Shown one piece after another: positions 34,942-43,695 of a stretch of DNA of 64,000 nucleotides. The number at the start of each line of letters is the position of its first letter. Position 1 is the stretch's first letter. A program made the position numbers and the translations under genes. A model generated the notes under the pieces. It saw only the letters and a program-made list of their open reading frames with translations, made no database searches and was not told the origin of the DNA. This DNA comes from Streptomyces formicae (GTDB taxonomy: Bacteria; Actinomycetota; Actinomycetes; Streptomycetales; Streptomycetaceae), in contig NZ_CP022685.1 of NCBI RefSeq assembly GCF_002556545.1, positions 2,480,001 through 2,544,000 on the forward strand, written 5' to 3'.

Positions 34942-36831
34942 ATGCAGCTGACAGAACTCCTTGCCGACGACCGCCCGTTCGCCCTGCTCCGCCGCCGCAC
35001 GCCGGGGCGCGACCACGACACGGTCGAGGTCCTGACCGGTCCGACGGCCACCTACGAACGGCTCGCCGACATCCCCGAGGGCCTCGCCCTCGTCCCCTTC
35101 CGGCAGATCAGGGAGCGCGGCTTCGACGTCCGCGACGACGGCACGCCGCTGACGGTCCTGGCCCCCGAGCAGACGTACGAACTCCCGCTCGACGAAGCCC
35201 TCGACGCGCTGCCCTCCCACGAGGTGCGGGTCGAGGGCGGGGCCTTCGACGTGGACGACGAGCACTACGGGCGCATCGTCGAGCGCGTCCTGCGGGACGA
35301 GATCGGCCGGGGCGAGGGGGCCAACTTCGTCATCCGCCGCACGTACGAGGGGGAGATCCCCGGCTTCGGCAGGGCCGACGCCCTCGCGCTCTTCCGGCGG
35401 CTGCTGCTCGGCGAGCGGGGCGCCTACTGGACGTACGTCGTGCACACCGGGGAGCGCACGCTGGTGGGCGCCAGCCCCGAGGTGCACGTGCGGATGTCCG
35501 GCGGGACCGTCGTCATGAACCCCATCAGCGGAACCTACCGCTACCCCGCCGAGGGGCCGACCCCCGAGGACCTGCTCGCCTTCCTCGCCGACGGCAAGGA
35601 GATCGAGGAGCTCTCGATGGTCGTCGACGAGGAGCTCAAGATGATGTGCACGGTGGGCGACATGGGCGGTGTCGTGGTCGGCCCCCGCCTCAAGGAGATG
35701 GCCCATCTCGCGCACACCGAGTACGAGTTGAGGGGCAAGTCGTCGCTGGACGTGCGCGAGGTCCTCAAGGAGACGATGTTCGCGGCGACCGTCACCGGCT
35801 CTCCCGTGCAGAACGCCTGCCGGGTCATCGAGCGCCACGAGGCAGGGGGCCGCGGCTACTACGCGGGGGCCCTCGCCCTCATCGGCCGTGACGCGGGCGG
35901 CGCGCAGACCCTGGACTCCCCCATCCTGATCCGTACCGCCGACATCTCCCCTGCCGGGCGCCTGCGGGTCCCGGTCGGCGCGACGCTGGTGCGCGGCTCG
36001 GATCCGGCGGGCGAGGTCGCCGAGACGCACGCGAAGGCCGCGGGGGTGCTCGCGGCCCTGGGCGTACGTCCCGGCAGGCCGCGGCACGAGGACGCGCGCC
36101 CCGCGCTTGCCGACGACCCGCGCGTGCGGGCGGCCCTGGACGGGCGGCGGTCCGGGCTCGCGCCGTTCTGGCTGCGGATGCAGGAGCCGTCGCGCGAGCT
36201 GGCCGGGCACGCGCTCGTCGTGGACGGCGAGGACACGTTCACCGCGATGCTCGCGCACGTCCTGCGCTCGTCGGGGCTGACCGTCTCCGTGCGCCGCTAC
36301 GACGAGCCGGGGCTGCGCGAGGAGGTCCTCGCGCACGAGGGGCCTGTCGTGCTCGGTCCGGGCCCCGGCGACCCGTCCGACCTCACCGATCCGAAGATGC
36401 GGTTCCTGCGCTCGCTCGCGGCGGAGGTGATCGGGAAGCACCGGCACGGCGTTCTCGGCGTCTGCCTGGGCCACGAGCTGATCGCGGCCGAGCTCGGCCT
36501 GGAGATCGTCAGGAAGGACGTGCCCCACCAGGGCGCGCAGACCCGCGTCGACCTGTTCGGGCGGCCCGAGACGGTCGGGTTCTACAACAGCTTCGTGGCG
36601 CGCTGCGACGACGAGGCGGCGGCCGAGCTGGCCGCGCACGGCGTCGAGGTCAGCAGGGACGCGGCGAACGGCGAGGTGCACGCGGTGCGCGGTCCCGGCT
36701 TCGGAGGCGTGCAGTTCCATCCGGAGTCGGTGCTCACCCTGCGCGGCGCGGCGATCGTGCGGGAGCTGCTCGGTCAGCTCTTGGGCGCCGCGGGGACCAG
36801 CACGTTCTCCGAGCGGCGGCCCGCCCGGTAG
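34942..36831 (+). CDS. trpE: Fused anthranilate synthase (TrpE-TrpG)
   Basis: Converts chorismate and glutamine to anthranilate. At 629 residues it is a TrpE domain (1 to about 420) fused to a TrpG glutamine amidotransferase domain (about 430-620). TrpE signatures include NPISGTYRYPAEGPTPEDLLAF near 193-214 and the metal-binding EELKMMCTVGDMG; TrpG has the catalytic Cys508 in GVCLGHEL and His593/Glu595 in VQFHPES. Related fused enzymes include PhzE-type ADIC synthases, but the trp attenuator upstream points to tryptophan. The 3' end overlaps the convergent dehydrogenase gene by 58 bp. Confidence 0.93.
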   Translation: MQLTELLADDRPFALLRRRTPGRDHDTVEVLTGPTATYERLADIPEGLALVPFRQIRERGFDVRDDGTPLTVLAPEQTYELPLDEALDALPSHEVRVEGGAFDVDDEHYGRIVERVLRDEIGRGEGANFVIRRTYEGEIPGFGRADALALFRRLLLGERGAYWTYVVHTGERTLVGASPEVHVRMSGGTVVMNPISGTYRYPAEGPTPEDLLAFLADGKEIEELSMVVDEELKMMCTVGDMGGVVVGPRLKEMAHLAHTEYELRGKSSLDVREVLKETMFAATVTGSPVQNACRVIERHEAGGRGYYAGALALIGRDAGGAQTLDSPILIRTADISPAGRLRVPVGATLVRGSDPAGEVAETHAKAAGVLAALGVRPGRPRHEDARPALADDPRVRAALDGRRSGLAPFWLRMQEPSRELAGHALVVDGEDTFTAMLAHVLRSSGLTVSVRRYDEPGLREEVLAHEGPVVLGPGPGDPSDLTDPKMRFLRSLAAEVIGKHRHGVLGVCLGHELIAAELGLEIVRKDVPHQGAQTRVDLFGRPETVGFYNSFVARCDDEAAAELAAHGVEVSRDAANGEVHAVRGPGFGGVQFHPESVLTLRGAAIVRELLGQLLGAAGTSTFSERRPAR

Positions 36832-37778
36832 TCCAGGACGTTCCGCACCGTGGTGTCGATGATCTGGCCGACCGCGTCCACGGTGTAGTACGCCTGGTGC
36901 GAGGTCACCACGACGTTGGGGAAGGTGACGAGGCGGGCCAGGGTGTCGTCCTCGACGACCTCCAGGGACTTGTCGAGGAAGAAGAGCCCGGCCTCCGCCT
37001 CGTACACGTCGAGGCCCACGCCCGTGAAGCGCCCCGCGCGCAATTCGGCGACCAGCGCCTCGGTGTCGATCAGACCGCCTCGGCTGGAGTTCACGAGGAT
37101 CGCGTCGTCCTTCATCATGCGCAGCGCGTCGGCGCCGATGATGTGCTGCGTCGCGGGGAGCAGCGGGACGTGCAGGCTGATCAGGTCGGCCTCGGCGAAG
37201 AGCTTGTCCTTCTCGACGTACGTCATGCCGAGCTCGACGCAGGCCGGGTTCCGCGCGACGTCCCAGCCGAGCAGGTTCATGCCGAAGCCGTGCGCGATCC
37301 GGGTGAACGCCTCGCCGATCTTGCCGGTGCCGAGCACGCCGACGGTGCGGCCGCGCAGATCGCGGCCCATCAGGCCGTCGAGGCGGAAGTCGAAGTCGCG
37401 GGTGCGGTTGCTCGCGCGCACGATGCGGCGGTTGACGGCCATCGCGAGGGTCCAGGCGAACTCGGCCACCGAGTACGGCGAGTAGGACGAGACGCGGGCG
37501 ACGGTCAGGCCGAGGCGCTCGGCGACCTGGAGGTCGATGTTGTTGAACCCGGTGGAGCGCTGGGCGATCAGCTGCGTGCCGCCGGCCGCGAGGGTCTGGA
37601 GCACCCGGTTGTTGAGGGTGGCGTTGACGCTGGAGGAGACGATCTCGTAGCCGGCGGCGATGGGAGCGGTGTCCTCGTTGAGGAAGACGTCGAGGCAGCG
37701 GACCTCGTGGTGGCCCGCGAAAGCCTTCTCGATCAGCGGCTTTTCGTCCGACTGCACACCAAATGCGAGGATCTCCAT
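36774..37778 (-). CDS. D-lactate dehydrogenase-like 2-hydroxyacid dehydrogenase
   Basis: 334-residue NAD-dependent D-2-hydroxyacid dehydrogenase, closest in pattern to fermentative D-lactate dehydrogenases (LdhA). The GTGKIGEAF dinucleotide loop (about residues 150-158), NSSRGGLIDTEAL with catalytic Arg, and the catalytic His in TSHQAYYTVDA near 296-306 are conserved. It starts MEILAFGVQSDE at ATG 37778; a longer reading frame upstream has no support. The last 58 bp overlap the end of trpE on the other strand, so the two transcripts must read into each other. Likely role: pyruvate/D-lactate under low oxygen. Confidence 0.92.
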   Translation of the reverse strand: MEILAFGVQSDEKPLIEKAFAGHHEVRCLDVFLNEDTAPIAAGYEIVSSSVNATLNNRVLQTLAAGGTQLIAQRSTGFNNIDLQVAERLGLTVARVSSYSPYSVAEFAWTLAMAVNRRIVRASNRTRDFDFRLDGLMGRDLRGRTVGVLGTGKIGEAFTRIAHGFGMNLLGWDVARNPACVELGMTYVEKDKLFAEADLISLHVPLLPATQHIIGADALRMMKDDAILVNSSRGGLIDTEALVAELRAGRFTGVGLDVYEAEAGLFFLDKSLEVVEDDTLARLVTFPNVVVTSHQAYYTVDAVGQIIDTTVRNVLDYRAGRRSENVLVPAAPKS

Positions 37779-37860
37779 GGGCGGGAGTCTAGGTAATCGC
37801 CTCCGGGACGGCACCTGGAGCCGGGGTGCCGTCCCTGCGTGGTTCTTTCGACTGCGGGGC

Positions 37861-37905
37861 GCTGGGGGCTGAGCGCGCAGTTCCCCGCGCCCCTTGCGGG
37901 GCGCC
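37861..37905. repeat. Dispersed intergenic hairpin repeat, family A copy 2
   Basis: Shares the core GCGCAGTTCCCCGCGCCCCTT with 24191-24230 and the left half of 52345-52390, again between two genes. It follows the phosphofructokinase stop on the minus strand, where it can act as terminator. Confidence 0.8.
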
Positions 37906-37927
37906 CGGCCTTACGGGGCCGCCACGC

Positions 37928-38956
37928 TCAGCCGAAGAAGACCCCGACCTCCTTGTACAGCGCCGGGTCCACCGTCTTCAGCTTCGCCGTGGCCTGGGCG
38001 ATCGGGACGCGGACGACGTCCGTGCCCTGGAGCGCCACCATCTTCCCGAAGTCGCCGTCCTTGACGGCCTCGATCGCGTGCAGCCCGAAGCGGGTGGCGA
38101 GCCAGCGGTCGAAGGCGCTGGGCGTGCCGCCGCGCTGGACGTGGCCGAGCACCGTGGTGCGCGCCTCCTTGCCGGTGCGGCCCTCGATCTCCTTGGCCAG
38201 CCACTCGCCGACGCCGGAGAGCCTGACGTGCCCGAAGGAGTCCTGCGTCCCGTCCTTGAGGACCATCTCGCCGTCCTTGGGCATCGCCCCTTCGGCGACG
38301 ACCACGATCGGGGCGTACGACGCCTTGAAGCGCGAGGTCACCCAGGCGCAGACCTGGTCGACGTCGAAGCGCTGCTCGGGGATGAGGATGACGTTGGCGC
38401 CGCCCGCGAGGCCCGAGTGCAGCGCGATCCAGCCCGCGTGGCGGCCCATGACCTCGACGACCAGGACGCGCATGTGGGACTCGGCGGTGGTGTGCAGGCG
38501 GTCGATCGCCTCGGTCGCGATGCCGACCGCCGTGTCGAAGCCGAACGTGTAGTCGGTGGCGGAGAGGTCGTTGTCGATGGTCTTGGGCACGCCGACGACC
38601 GGTACGCCGTACTCGTCGGTGAGCCGGGCCGCGACGCCGAGCGTGTCCTCGCCGCCGATCGCGATGAGGGAGTCGACCTCGTACTTGGTGAGGTTCTCCT
38701 TGATGCGGCGGACCCCGTTCTCCGCCTTGAAGGGGTTGGTGCGCGACGAACCGAGGATGGTGCCCCCGCGCGGCAGGATGCCGCGGACCGCGGGGATGTC
38801 GAGCTGGACGGTGTCGCCCTCCAGGGGACCGCGCCAGCCGTCCCGGAAGCCGACGAAGTCGTAGCCGTACTCCTGCACGCCCTTGCGGACGACGCCCCGG
38901 ATGACGGCGTTGAGCCCGGGGCAGTCGCCGCCTCCGGTCAGTACTCCGACCCGCAT
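37928..38956 (-). CDS. pfkA: 6-phosphofructokinase
   Basis: Glycolytic kinase of 342 residues. The N-terminal GVLTGGGDCPGLNAVIRG and the catalytic PKTIDNDLSATDYTFGFDTA near residues 124-143 are intact. At positions 101-105 it reads GGEDT, with Asp104 where classic ATP enzymes have Gly, and Lys125 in PKTIDND; this pair is typical of the actinobacterial group III enzymes, some of which use pyrophosphate while Streptomyces and mycobacterial ones use ATP. GAAGGGA lies 6 bp before ATG 38956. The name pfkA2 is used for one Streptomyces copy; which paralogue this is cannot be told here. Confidence 0.93.
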   Translation of the reverse strand: MRVGVLTGGGDCPGLNAVIRGVVRKGVQEYGYDFVGFRDGWRGPLEGDTVQLDIPAVRGILPRGGTILGSSRTNPFKAENGVRRIKENLTKYEVDSLIAIGGEDTLGVAARLTDEYGVPVVGVPKTIDNDLSATDYTFGFDTAVGIATEAIDRLHTTAESHMRVLVVEVMGRHAGWIALHSGLAGGANVILIPEQRFDVDQVCAWVTSRFKASYAPIVVVAEGAMPKDGEMVLKDGTQDSFGHVRLSGVGEWLAKEIEGRTGKEARTTVLGHVQRGGTPSAFDRWLATRFGLHAIEAVKDGDFGKMVALQGTDVVRVPIAQATAKLKTVDPALYKEVGVFFG

Positions 38957-39002
38957 GGAAAAGTCCCTTCGCCTCAGTGACCTGATGCGAGTCACGCTAA
39001 TG

Positions 39003-39016
39003 GTGATCCAGGTCAC
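39003..39016 (+). promoter_or_regulatory. Candidate Crp site upstream of phosphofructokinase
   Basis: GTGATCCAGGTCAC fits the Streptomyces Crp motif GTG(N6)GNCAC exactly and is nearly palindromic. It lies 47 bp before the phosphofructokinase start. Short motifs of this type occur by chance in GC-rich DNA, so this is a candidate only. Confidence 0.35.
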
Positions 39017-39110
39017 TCAGGGACAGGGCGAATGGTCAATTCCTGGGCGGTACAGGGCAGTTGATCACGTGTGTTCACTCGTACGAGGGGTCGCGCGTCG
39101 GCACGGAGGG

Positions 39111-39881
39111 TCACGCGTCGTCGAGGCCGCGCTCTATCGCGTACCGCACGAGCTCCACCCTGTTGTGCAGCTGGAGCTTGCCCAGGGTGTTCTGGACGTG
39201 GTTCTGCACGGTGCGGTGCGAGATCACCAGGCGCTCGGCGATCTGCTTGTAGCTCAGGCCCTTGGCGACCAGGCGCAGCACCTCCGTCTCGCGGTCGGTG
39301 AGCTGCGGGGCCTTCTGCTCCTCGGGGGTGCCAGGCGAGGAGTCGGAGGCCAGCCTGCGGTACTCGCCGAGGACCAGGCCCGCGAGGCCCGGGGTGAAGA
39401 CGGCGTCGCCGACCGCCGTGCGGCGCACCGCGTCGATCAGCTCCTCGGTGGACGCCGACTTCAGGAGATAGCCGGTGGCGCCCGACTTGACCGCCTCCAG
39501 GACGTCGGCGTGCTCTCCGCTCGCGGACAGGACGAGGACGCGCAGGGCCGGGTTGGCGCCGACGAGTTCCTTGCAGACCTGGACGCCCGGCTTCAGCGGC
39601 AGGTTCAGGTCGAGGACCAGGACGTCGGGGGCGGCGGCCTGCGCGCGGCGGACCGCCTGCTCGCCGTCGCCCGCCGTCGCGACCACGTCGAGGCCCGCCT
39701 CCGCCAGGTCGCGGGCGACCGCGTCGCGCCACATCGGGTGGTCGTCGACGACCATGACCTTGATCGCGCCCGCGCCGCCATGGGCGCGCGCACCCGCGCT
39801 CTCCTCAGCGCCCGTGCCCGCGCTCCCCCCGGCGCCCGCCACCTGCTCCACCGGCTTTCCCCGCTCTCGCTCGCTCGTCAT
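39111..39881 (-). CDS. macR: NarL/LuxR-type response regulator, MacR-like
   Basis: 256-residue response regulator. After a 40-residue Gly/Ala-rich tail the receiver domain has the acidic pair D46-D47, phospho-acceptor D91 in VLDLNLP, and a Lys in GYLLKSAS; a LuxR-type helix-turn-helix (LTDRETEVLRLVAKGLSYKQ) ends the protein. Its ATG overlaps the kinase stop by 4 bp. Position between phosphofructokinase and PlsC and the partner kinase match MacRS, the pair reported to control morphogenesis genes in S. coelicolor; identification by context only. Confidence 0.9.
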   Translation of the reverse strand: MTSERERGKPVEQVAGAGGSAGTGAEESAGARAHGGAGAIKVMVVDDHPMWRDAVARDLAEAGLDVVATAGDGEQAVRRAQAAAPDVLVLDLNLPLKPGVQVCKELVGANPALRVLVLSASGEHADVLEAVKSGATGYLLKSASTEELIDAVRRTAVGDAVFTPGLAGLVLGEYRRLASDSSPGTPEEQKAPQLTDRETEVLRLVAKGLSYKQIAERLVISHRTVQNHVQNTLGKLQLHNRVELVRYAIERGLDDA

Positions 39882-41125
39882 GGTCTTCCCGCCTTCCCCC
39901 GTGCCTCCCGCGCCACGCGCGGGACCTGCAATTCCACTTCCGTGCCCTGGCCCGGTACCGAGATCAGCTCGGCCGTGCCCCCGATGTCCCGCAGCCGCCC
40001 CCGGATCGACAGGGCGACCCCGAGGCGCCCCTCCCCCTCGGCCTCGGCGAGCCGTCCCTCCGGGATGCCGGGGCCGTCGTCGCGCACCGTCACGATCACC
40101 GCGTCCGGCTCGTCCTCGACGAGGATCCAGGCGTGCGCGTCCGCTCCCGCGTGCCGGTGGACATTGTCCAGTGCGGCACTGACAGCGGCCGCCAGCTCCC
40201 TGGCCGCGCGGGGCGGGAGGTGGACCGGTGCCCCGGGCTCCGAGAGGGTCACCTTCGACCCCGCGTACGGGAAGAGCAGGGAGCGCAGGTCGCAGGGGGC
40301 CGCGTCGTCCTGCTCCCCGTCCGGCCCTCCGTCCGGTTCCTCGACCACGCGCACGAGAGCGCCCTGCGAGGCGTCCTCCGACGCGTGCGAGGTGCGCACC
40401 AGGCCCCCGGCGACCAGGGCGCGCAACGCGACCTCCTGCTCCCCCGCCATCCGGCCGAGCTCGGCGGCCTCGCCGCCCATGGCGCTGCCGCGCCGCTGCA
40501 CCATCGCGAGGACCTGGAGGACGCTGTCGTGGATGTCGCGGGCGAGCCGTTCGCGCTCGCGGGTCGCTGCCTCGATCTCCAGGGCGCGGGCGAGGGTGCG
40601 CTCGGAGGCGCGGGCCACCTCGACGACGTAGCCGATGGCGATGGAGGCGATGCAGACGAGCAGGACGTTGTGCACGGTGGACTGGGTGAGCTCGCCGCGC
40701 TGCACGATGTTGGCGACGCCGACGAGCGCGGAGGCGCAGGCCGCCCACCGCCAGCCACCCTTGATCGCGTACGCCAGGACGGCGCCCGCGGTCCATATGG
40801 AGGGCAGCGTCGGGCCCTCGCCGACGACCTGCTGGCGCGAGTCGGCGAGCGGGGTGAGCAGGATGCCGGTCAGCGCGACGGCCAGGTCCACGACGAGGAA
40901 CCGCTTGGTGCAGCTCGCCGCGTTCGCCACCCGGGGCAGCGTGCCGAGCGTCCAGGCGGCGAGCACCGTGAAGTACGCGCAGGCCACCCAGGGGCGGTCG
41001 AACTCGTCGTACGCCCGCACGAAGAGCGCGATCGCGTAGAGCATCGTCAGGACGCGGTAGCCGGTGAGCGCGCGCCACAGCGGCTGCTCGACCGACATCC
41101 TCATGACTCTCTCGCGCTTGGCCAT
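39878..41125 (-). CDS. macS: Sensor histidine kinase, MacS-like (DUF5931 type)
   Basis: Membrane histidine kinase of the NarX/DesK class: four to six N-terminal helices (the DUF5931-type sensor, about residues 15-160), then the dimerisation box RERLARDIHDSVLQVLAMV with phospho-acceptor His199, and an ATPase domain with the N box AALDNVHRHAG and G box DDGPGIPEGRL. No large extracytoplasmic sensor is present, so the signal is probably sensed in the membrane. ATG 41125 follows GGGGGA; GTG 41137 is an alternative but has its ribosome site too close. Confidence 0.92.
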   Translation of the reverse strand: MAKRERVMRMSVEQPLWRALTGYRVLTMLYAIALFVRAYDEFDRPWVACAYFTVLAAWTLGTLPRVANAASCTKRFLVVDLAVALTGILLTPLADSRQQVVGEGPTLPSIWTAGAVLAYAIKGGWRWAACASALVGVANIVQRGELTQSTVHNVLLVCIASIAIGYVVEVARASERTLARALEIEAATRERERLARDIHDSVLQVLAMVQRRGSAMGGEAAELGRMAGEQEVALRALVAGGLVRTSHASEDASQGALVRVVEEPDGGPDGEQDDAAPCDLRSLLFPYAGSKVTLSEPGAPVHLPPRAARELAAAVSAALDNVHRHAGADAHAWILVEDEPDAVIVTVRDDGPGIPEGRLAEAEGEGRLGVALSIRGRLRDIGGTAELISVPGQGTEVELQVPRVAREARGKAGRP

Positions 41126-41153
41126 GTCGTCCCCCACCCCTGAACGGACGCGG

Positions 41154-41933
41154 CTAGGAGCCGGACCGTTCCTTTGCCTCGGCCTGTTCCGCGGCGGCCT
41201 TCTCCGCGGCCTTCTCGGCGGCCTTCTCCGCCGCCTTGGCCGCCTTGGCCTCCTCGGTGATCTGGCGCTTCGCGGCCGTCGCGTACACGTCGACGTACTC
41301 CTGGCCGGACAGCTTCATGATCTCGTACATGACCTCGTCGGTCAGCGCGCGCAGCACGAAGCGGTCCTGCTCCATGCCCTGGTAGCGCGTGAAGTCGAGG
41401 GGCTTGCCGATGCGGATGCCGGGGCGCATCAGCTTCGGCATCACCTTGCCGGGGGGCTGGATCTTCTCGGTGTCGATCATCGCCACGGGCAGCACGGGGG
41501 CGCCGGTGGCGAGCGCCACGCGCGCGAGGCCGCCGGGCTTGCCGCGGTACAGCCGGCCGTCGGGCGAGCGCGTGCCCTCGGGGTAGATGCCGAAGAGCTC
41601 GCCGCGCTCCAGGACCTCGATGCCGCTCTTGATGGCCGCCTCGCCCGCGCCGCGCGCGCCGGAGCGGTCCACGGGGAGCTGGCCCACGCCCTTGAAGAAG
41701 GCGGCCGTGAGCTTGCCCTTCACACCGGGCGTCGTGAAGTACTCCGCCTTGGCGATGAAGGTGACCTTGCGGTCGAGGACCGCGGGGAGGAAGAAGGAGT
41801 CCGAGAAGGACAGGTGATTGCTCGCCAGAATCGCGGGGCCCTCGGCGGGAACGTTCTCAAGGCCCTCCACCCAGGGCCTGAAGCCGAGCTTCAGGGGCCC
41901 TCCGATGGCAACCTTCATTGCGCCGTAGATCAA
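41154..41933 (-). CDS. 1-acyl-sn-glycerol-3-phosphate acyltransferase (PlsC family)
   Basis: Makes phosphatidic acid by acylating lysophosphatidate. The catalytic HX4D is NHLSFSD (H40, D45) and the phosphate-binding motif is PEGTR near 118-122. The last 35 residues are an Ala/Glu/Lys-rich heptad stretch (repeated AEKA), a probable coiled coil not needed for catalysis. TTG 41933 is chosen because AGGAGG lies 8 bp upstream; ATG at 41918 is a weaker alternative. It resembles Rv2182c of M. tuberculosis and sits beside an esterase gene transcribed divergently. Confidence 0.9.
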   Translation of the reverse strand: MIYGAMKVAIGGPLKLGFRPWVEGLENVPAEGPAILASNHLSFSDSFFLPAVLDRKVTFIAKAEYFTTPGVKGKLTAAFFKGVGQLPVDRSGARGAGEAAIKSGIEVLERGELFGIYPEGTRSPDGRLYRGKPGGLARVALATGAPVLPVAMIDTEKIQPPGKVMPKLMRPGIRIGKPLDFTRYQGMEQDRFVLRALTDEVMYEIMKLSGQEYVDVYATAAKRQITEEAKAAKAAEKAAEKAAEKAAAEQAEAKERSGS

Positions 41934-42086
41934 ACCGAGTGCCTCCTGTGTCTGTGGATCAGACCTTAACCCGGGGCGCGGGCAATGGGCCCGACGACCC
42001 TGGTCGGTGTCAGTCCGGTCGCGTACGGTGAAGTACTCCTCGATTCGCCATGAACCCCCCTCCCCCTCTCACGAAGGAGACCGAAG

Positions 42087-42866
42087 GTGCCGGTCCTCCC
42101 CGGAGCCGAGCCGTACCGCCACGAAGGCGGCGAGGTCGGCGTCCTCCTCTGCCACGGCTTCACCGGATCCCCGCAGTCGCTGCGCCCCTGGGCCGAGTAT
42201 CTGGCGGAGCGCGGCCTCACCGTCTCGCTGCCCCTGCTGCCGGGGCACGGGACCCGCTGGGAGGACATGCAGGTCACCGGCTGGCAGGACTGGTACGCGG
42301 AGGTGGAGCGCGAGCTGCGGGTGCTGCTCGAGCGGTGCGAGCGGGTCTTCGTCTTCGGGCTCTCCATGGGCGGGGCGCTCGCGCTGCGCCTCGCGGCCAA
42401 GCACGGGGACGCGATCAGCGGCCTCGTCCTGGTCAATCCGGGGAACAAGGTGCACGGCCTGGCGGCGCACGCGCTGCCCGTCGCGCGGCACCTCATCCCC
42501 TCCACCAAGGGCATCGCGAGCGACATCGCGAAGCCCGGCTCGAAGGAGCTCGGCTACGACAGGGTGCCGCTGCACGCCGCGCACTCCCTGCGCCGCTTCT
42601 TCCGCCTGGTCGACGCCGAACTGCCGCAGGTGACCCAGCCGTTGGTGGTGCTGCACAGCCCGCAGGACCACGTGGTGCCGCCCGCCGACTCGGCCCGGGT
42701 CCTCAGCCGGGTGTCCTCCACGGACGTCCGGGAGGTCCTGCTGGAACAGAGCTACCACGTCGCGACGTTGGACCACGACGCGGACCGGATTTTCGAGGAG
42801 AGTCACACGTTCATCGGCCGGCTCGCCCCCAGCGTCGGTAAGGAAGGGACGGCCACCGGTGGCTGA
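42087..42866 (+). CDS. Alpha/beta hydrolase (carboxylesterase/monoacylglycerol lipase type)
   Basis: 259-residue serine hydrolase resembling Bacillus Est30 carboxylesterase. The catalytic triad is Ser93 in GLSMGG, Asp195 in SPQDHVV and His225 in SYHVATLD; HGFTGSP near residues 23-29 forms the oxyanion region. AAGGAGA lies 7 bp before the GTG start. Its stop overlaps the next gene by 8 bp. Activity on short acyl esters or monoacylglycerol is expected; the real substrate is unknown. It is divergent from plsC, which may hint at lipid recycling. Confidence 0.9.
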   Translation: MPVLPGAEPYRHEGGEVGVLLCHGFTGSPQSLRPWAEYLAERGLTVSLPLLPGHGTRWEDMQVTGWQDWYAEVERELRVLLERCERVFVFGLSMGGALALRLAAKHGDAISGLVLVNPGNKVHGLAAHALPVARHLIPSTKGIASDIAKPGSKELGYDRVPLHAAHSLRRFFRLVDAELPQVTQPLVVLHSPQDHVVPPADSARVLSRVSSTDVREVLLEQSYHVATLDHDADRIFEESHTFIGRLAPSVGKEGTATGG

Positions 42867-43518
42867 GCACGAGGCGGACCGCGACGAGAGCCGCGAGGAG
42901 AAGACCCCCAAGGGCGAGGGCGGCGAGGAGCAGCCGCGCGAGCCCGAGCAGGGCCCCGAGCAGAGCGAGGCGCCCGACGACGGGCTGCCGATCGACGAGG
43001 ACGCCGCCTGGCAGGCGATCGTCGCGGGGTACGGCGAGGAGCCCGCGGACCCGCCGGGTGCCAAGCCCTTCAAGTCGGTCGAGGACCTGGCACTGCTCGA
43101 ACCGGAGACGAACGGCTCGGCGAGCGGCCCCGGCAAACCGGACCCCGACGCCAAGTCCGGCACCGACAAGCCGCTCGGCAGCTCCGTCTCCTTCGCGCCG
43201 GGAGTCGGCGGCCCGCGCGACTACTCCACGCCCGAGCCCTCCGAGACGGACTTCGACGCGGACGACGAGGGCCACTTCGTACCGCCGGAGCCGCCCCCGC
43301 TGCCCCCGGCGGACGTGACGGCCAAGTTCGCCTGGCTCGCGGTGATCGGCGGGCCGCTGCTGATCCTGCTCGCCGTGCTGCTCGGCTGGCAGATGACGTG
43401 GTGGCTCACCACCCTCGGCATCGGCGGCTTCCTCGGCGGCTTCGCCACGCTCGTGATGCGGATGGGCGGCGAGGACGACGAGGACGAGGACGACCCGGGG
43501 CGCGGCGCGGTCGTCTGA
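42859..43518 (+). CDS. Acidic membrane protein of unknown function
   Basis: 219 residues: a strongly acidic, Glu/Pro/Gly-rich and probably disordered N-terminal region of about 150 residues, two adjacent transmembrane helices (AWLAVIGGPLLILLAVLLGW and WLTTLGIGGFLGGFATLVM, about 156-204), and a short Glu/Asp tail. I do not recognise a named domain. The GTG start lies inside the end of the esterase gene (8-bp overlap), so the two are translationally coupled and may act together at the membrane. The central LPIDEDAAWQAIVAGYGEEP segment near residue 43-62 looks like the only ordered soluble part. Confidence 0.83.
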   Translation: MAEHEADRDESREEKTPKGEGGEEQPREPEQGPEQSEAPDDGLPIDEDAAWQAIVAGYGEEPADPPGAKPFKSVEDLALLEPETNGSASGPGKPDPDAKSGTDKPLGSSVSFAPGVGGPRDYSTPEPSETDFDADDEGHFVPPEPPPLPPADVTAKFAWLAVIGGPLLILLAVLLGWQMTWWLTTLGIGGFLGGFATLVMRMGGEDDEDEDDPGRGAVV

Positions 43519-43534
43519 CACCACCGACACCCCC

Positions 43535-43571
43535 GAAGGGCCCGTCCGGACACTCTCCGGGCGGGCCCTTC
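43535..43571 (+). terminator. Terminator hairpin after the esterase pair
   Basis: A 16-bp stem (43535-43550 with 43556-43571, one G-T type mismatch) and a 5-nt loop, 17 bp past the stop. Direct copies of ccttcggcat follow. No gene lies in the rest of the gap up to 43695. Confidence 0.75.
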
Positions 43572-43604
43572 GGCATCCCTTCGGCATCCCTTCGGCAGCG
43601 CGAT

Positions 43605-43630
43605 GGAACCCGATCCCGGCGAGCGGCGAA
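43605..43630 (+). promoter_or_regulatory. Candidate ECF-type promoter upstream of the sigma factor gene
   Basis: GGAACC at 43605-43610 resembles the ECF -35 element and CGAA follows 16 bp later where the -10 would be. Many ECF sigma factors recognise their own promoter. The -10 is not a good match, so this is weak. Confidence 0.3.
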
Positions 43631-43695
43631 GGAGAGGTGAACCACCCGCACGAGCCCAAGCCTTCGAGGCGTTCAGACGAACGAAAGGAGCCCCG

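Noticed and set aside
39111..41078. 655-codon minus-strand frame including the response regulator
   Set aside because: The first 400 codons are an out-of-frame reading of the sensor kinase gene, which has a clear conserved frame of its own.
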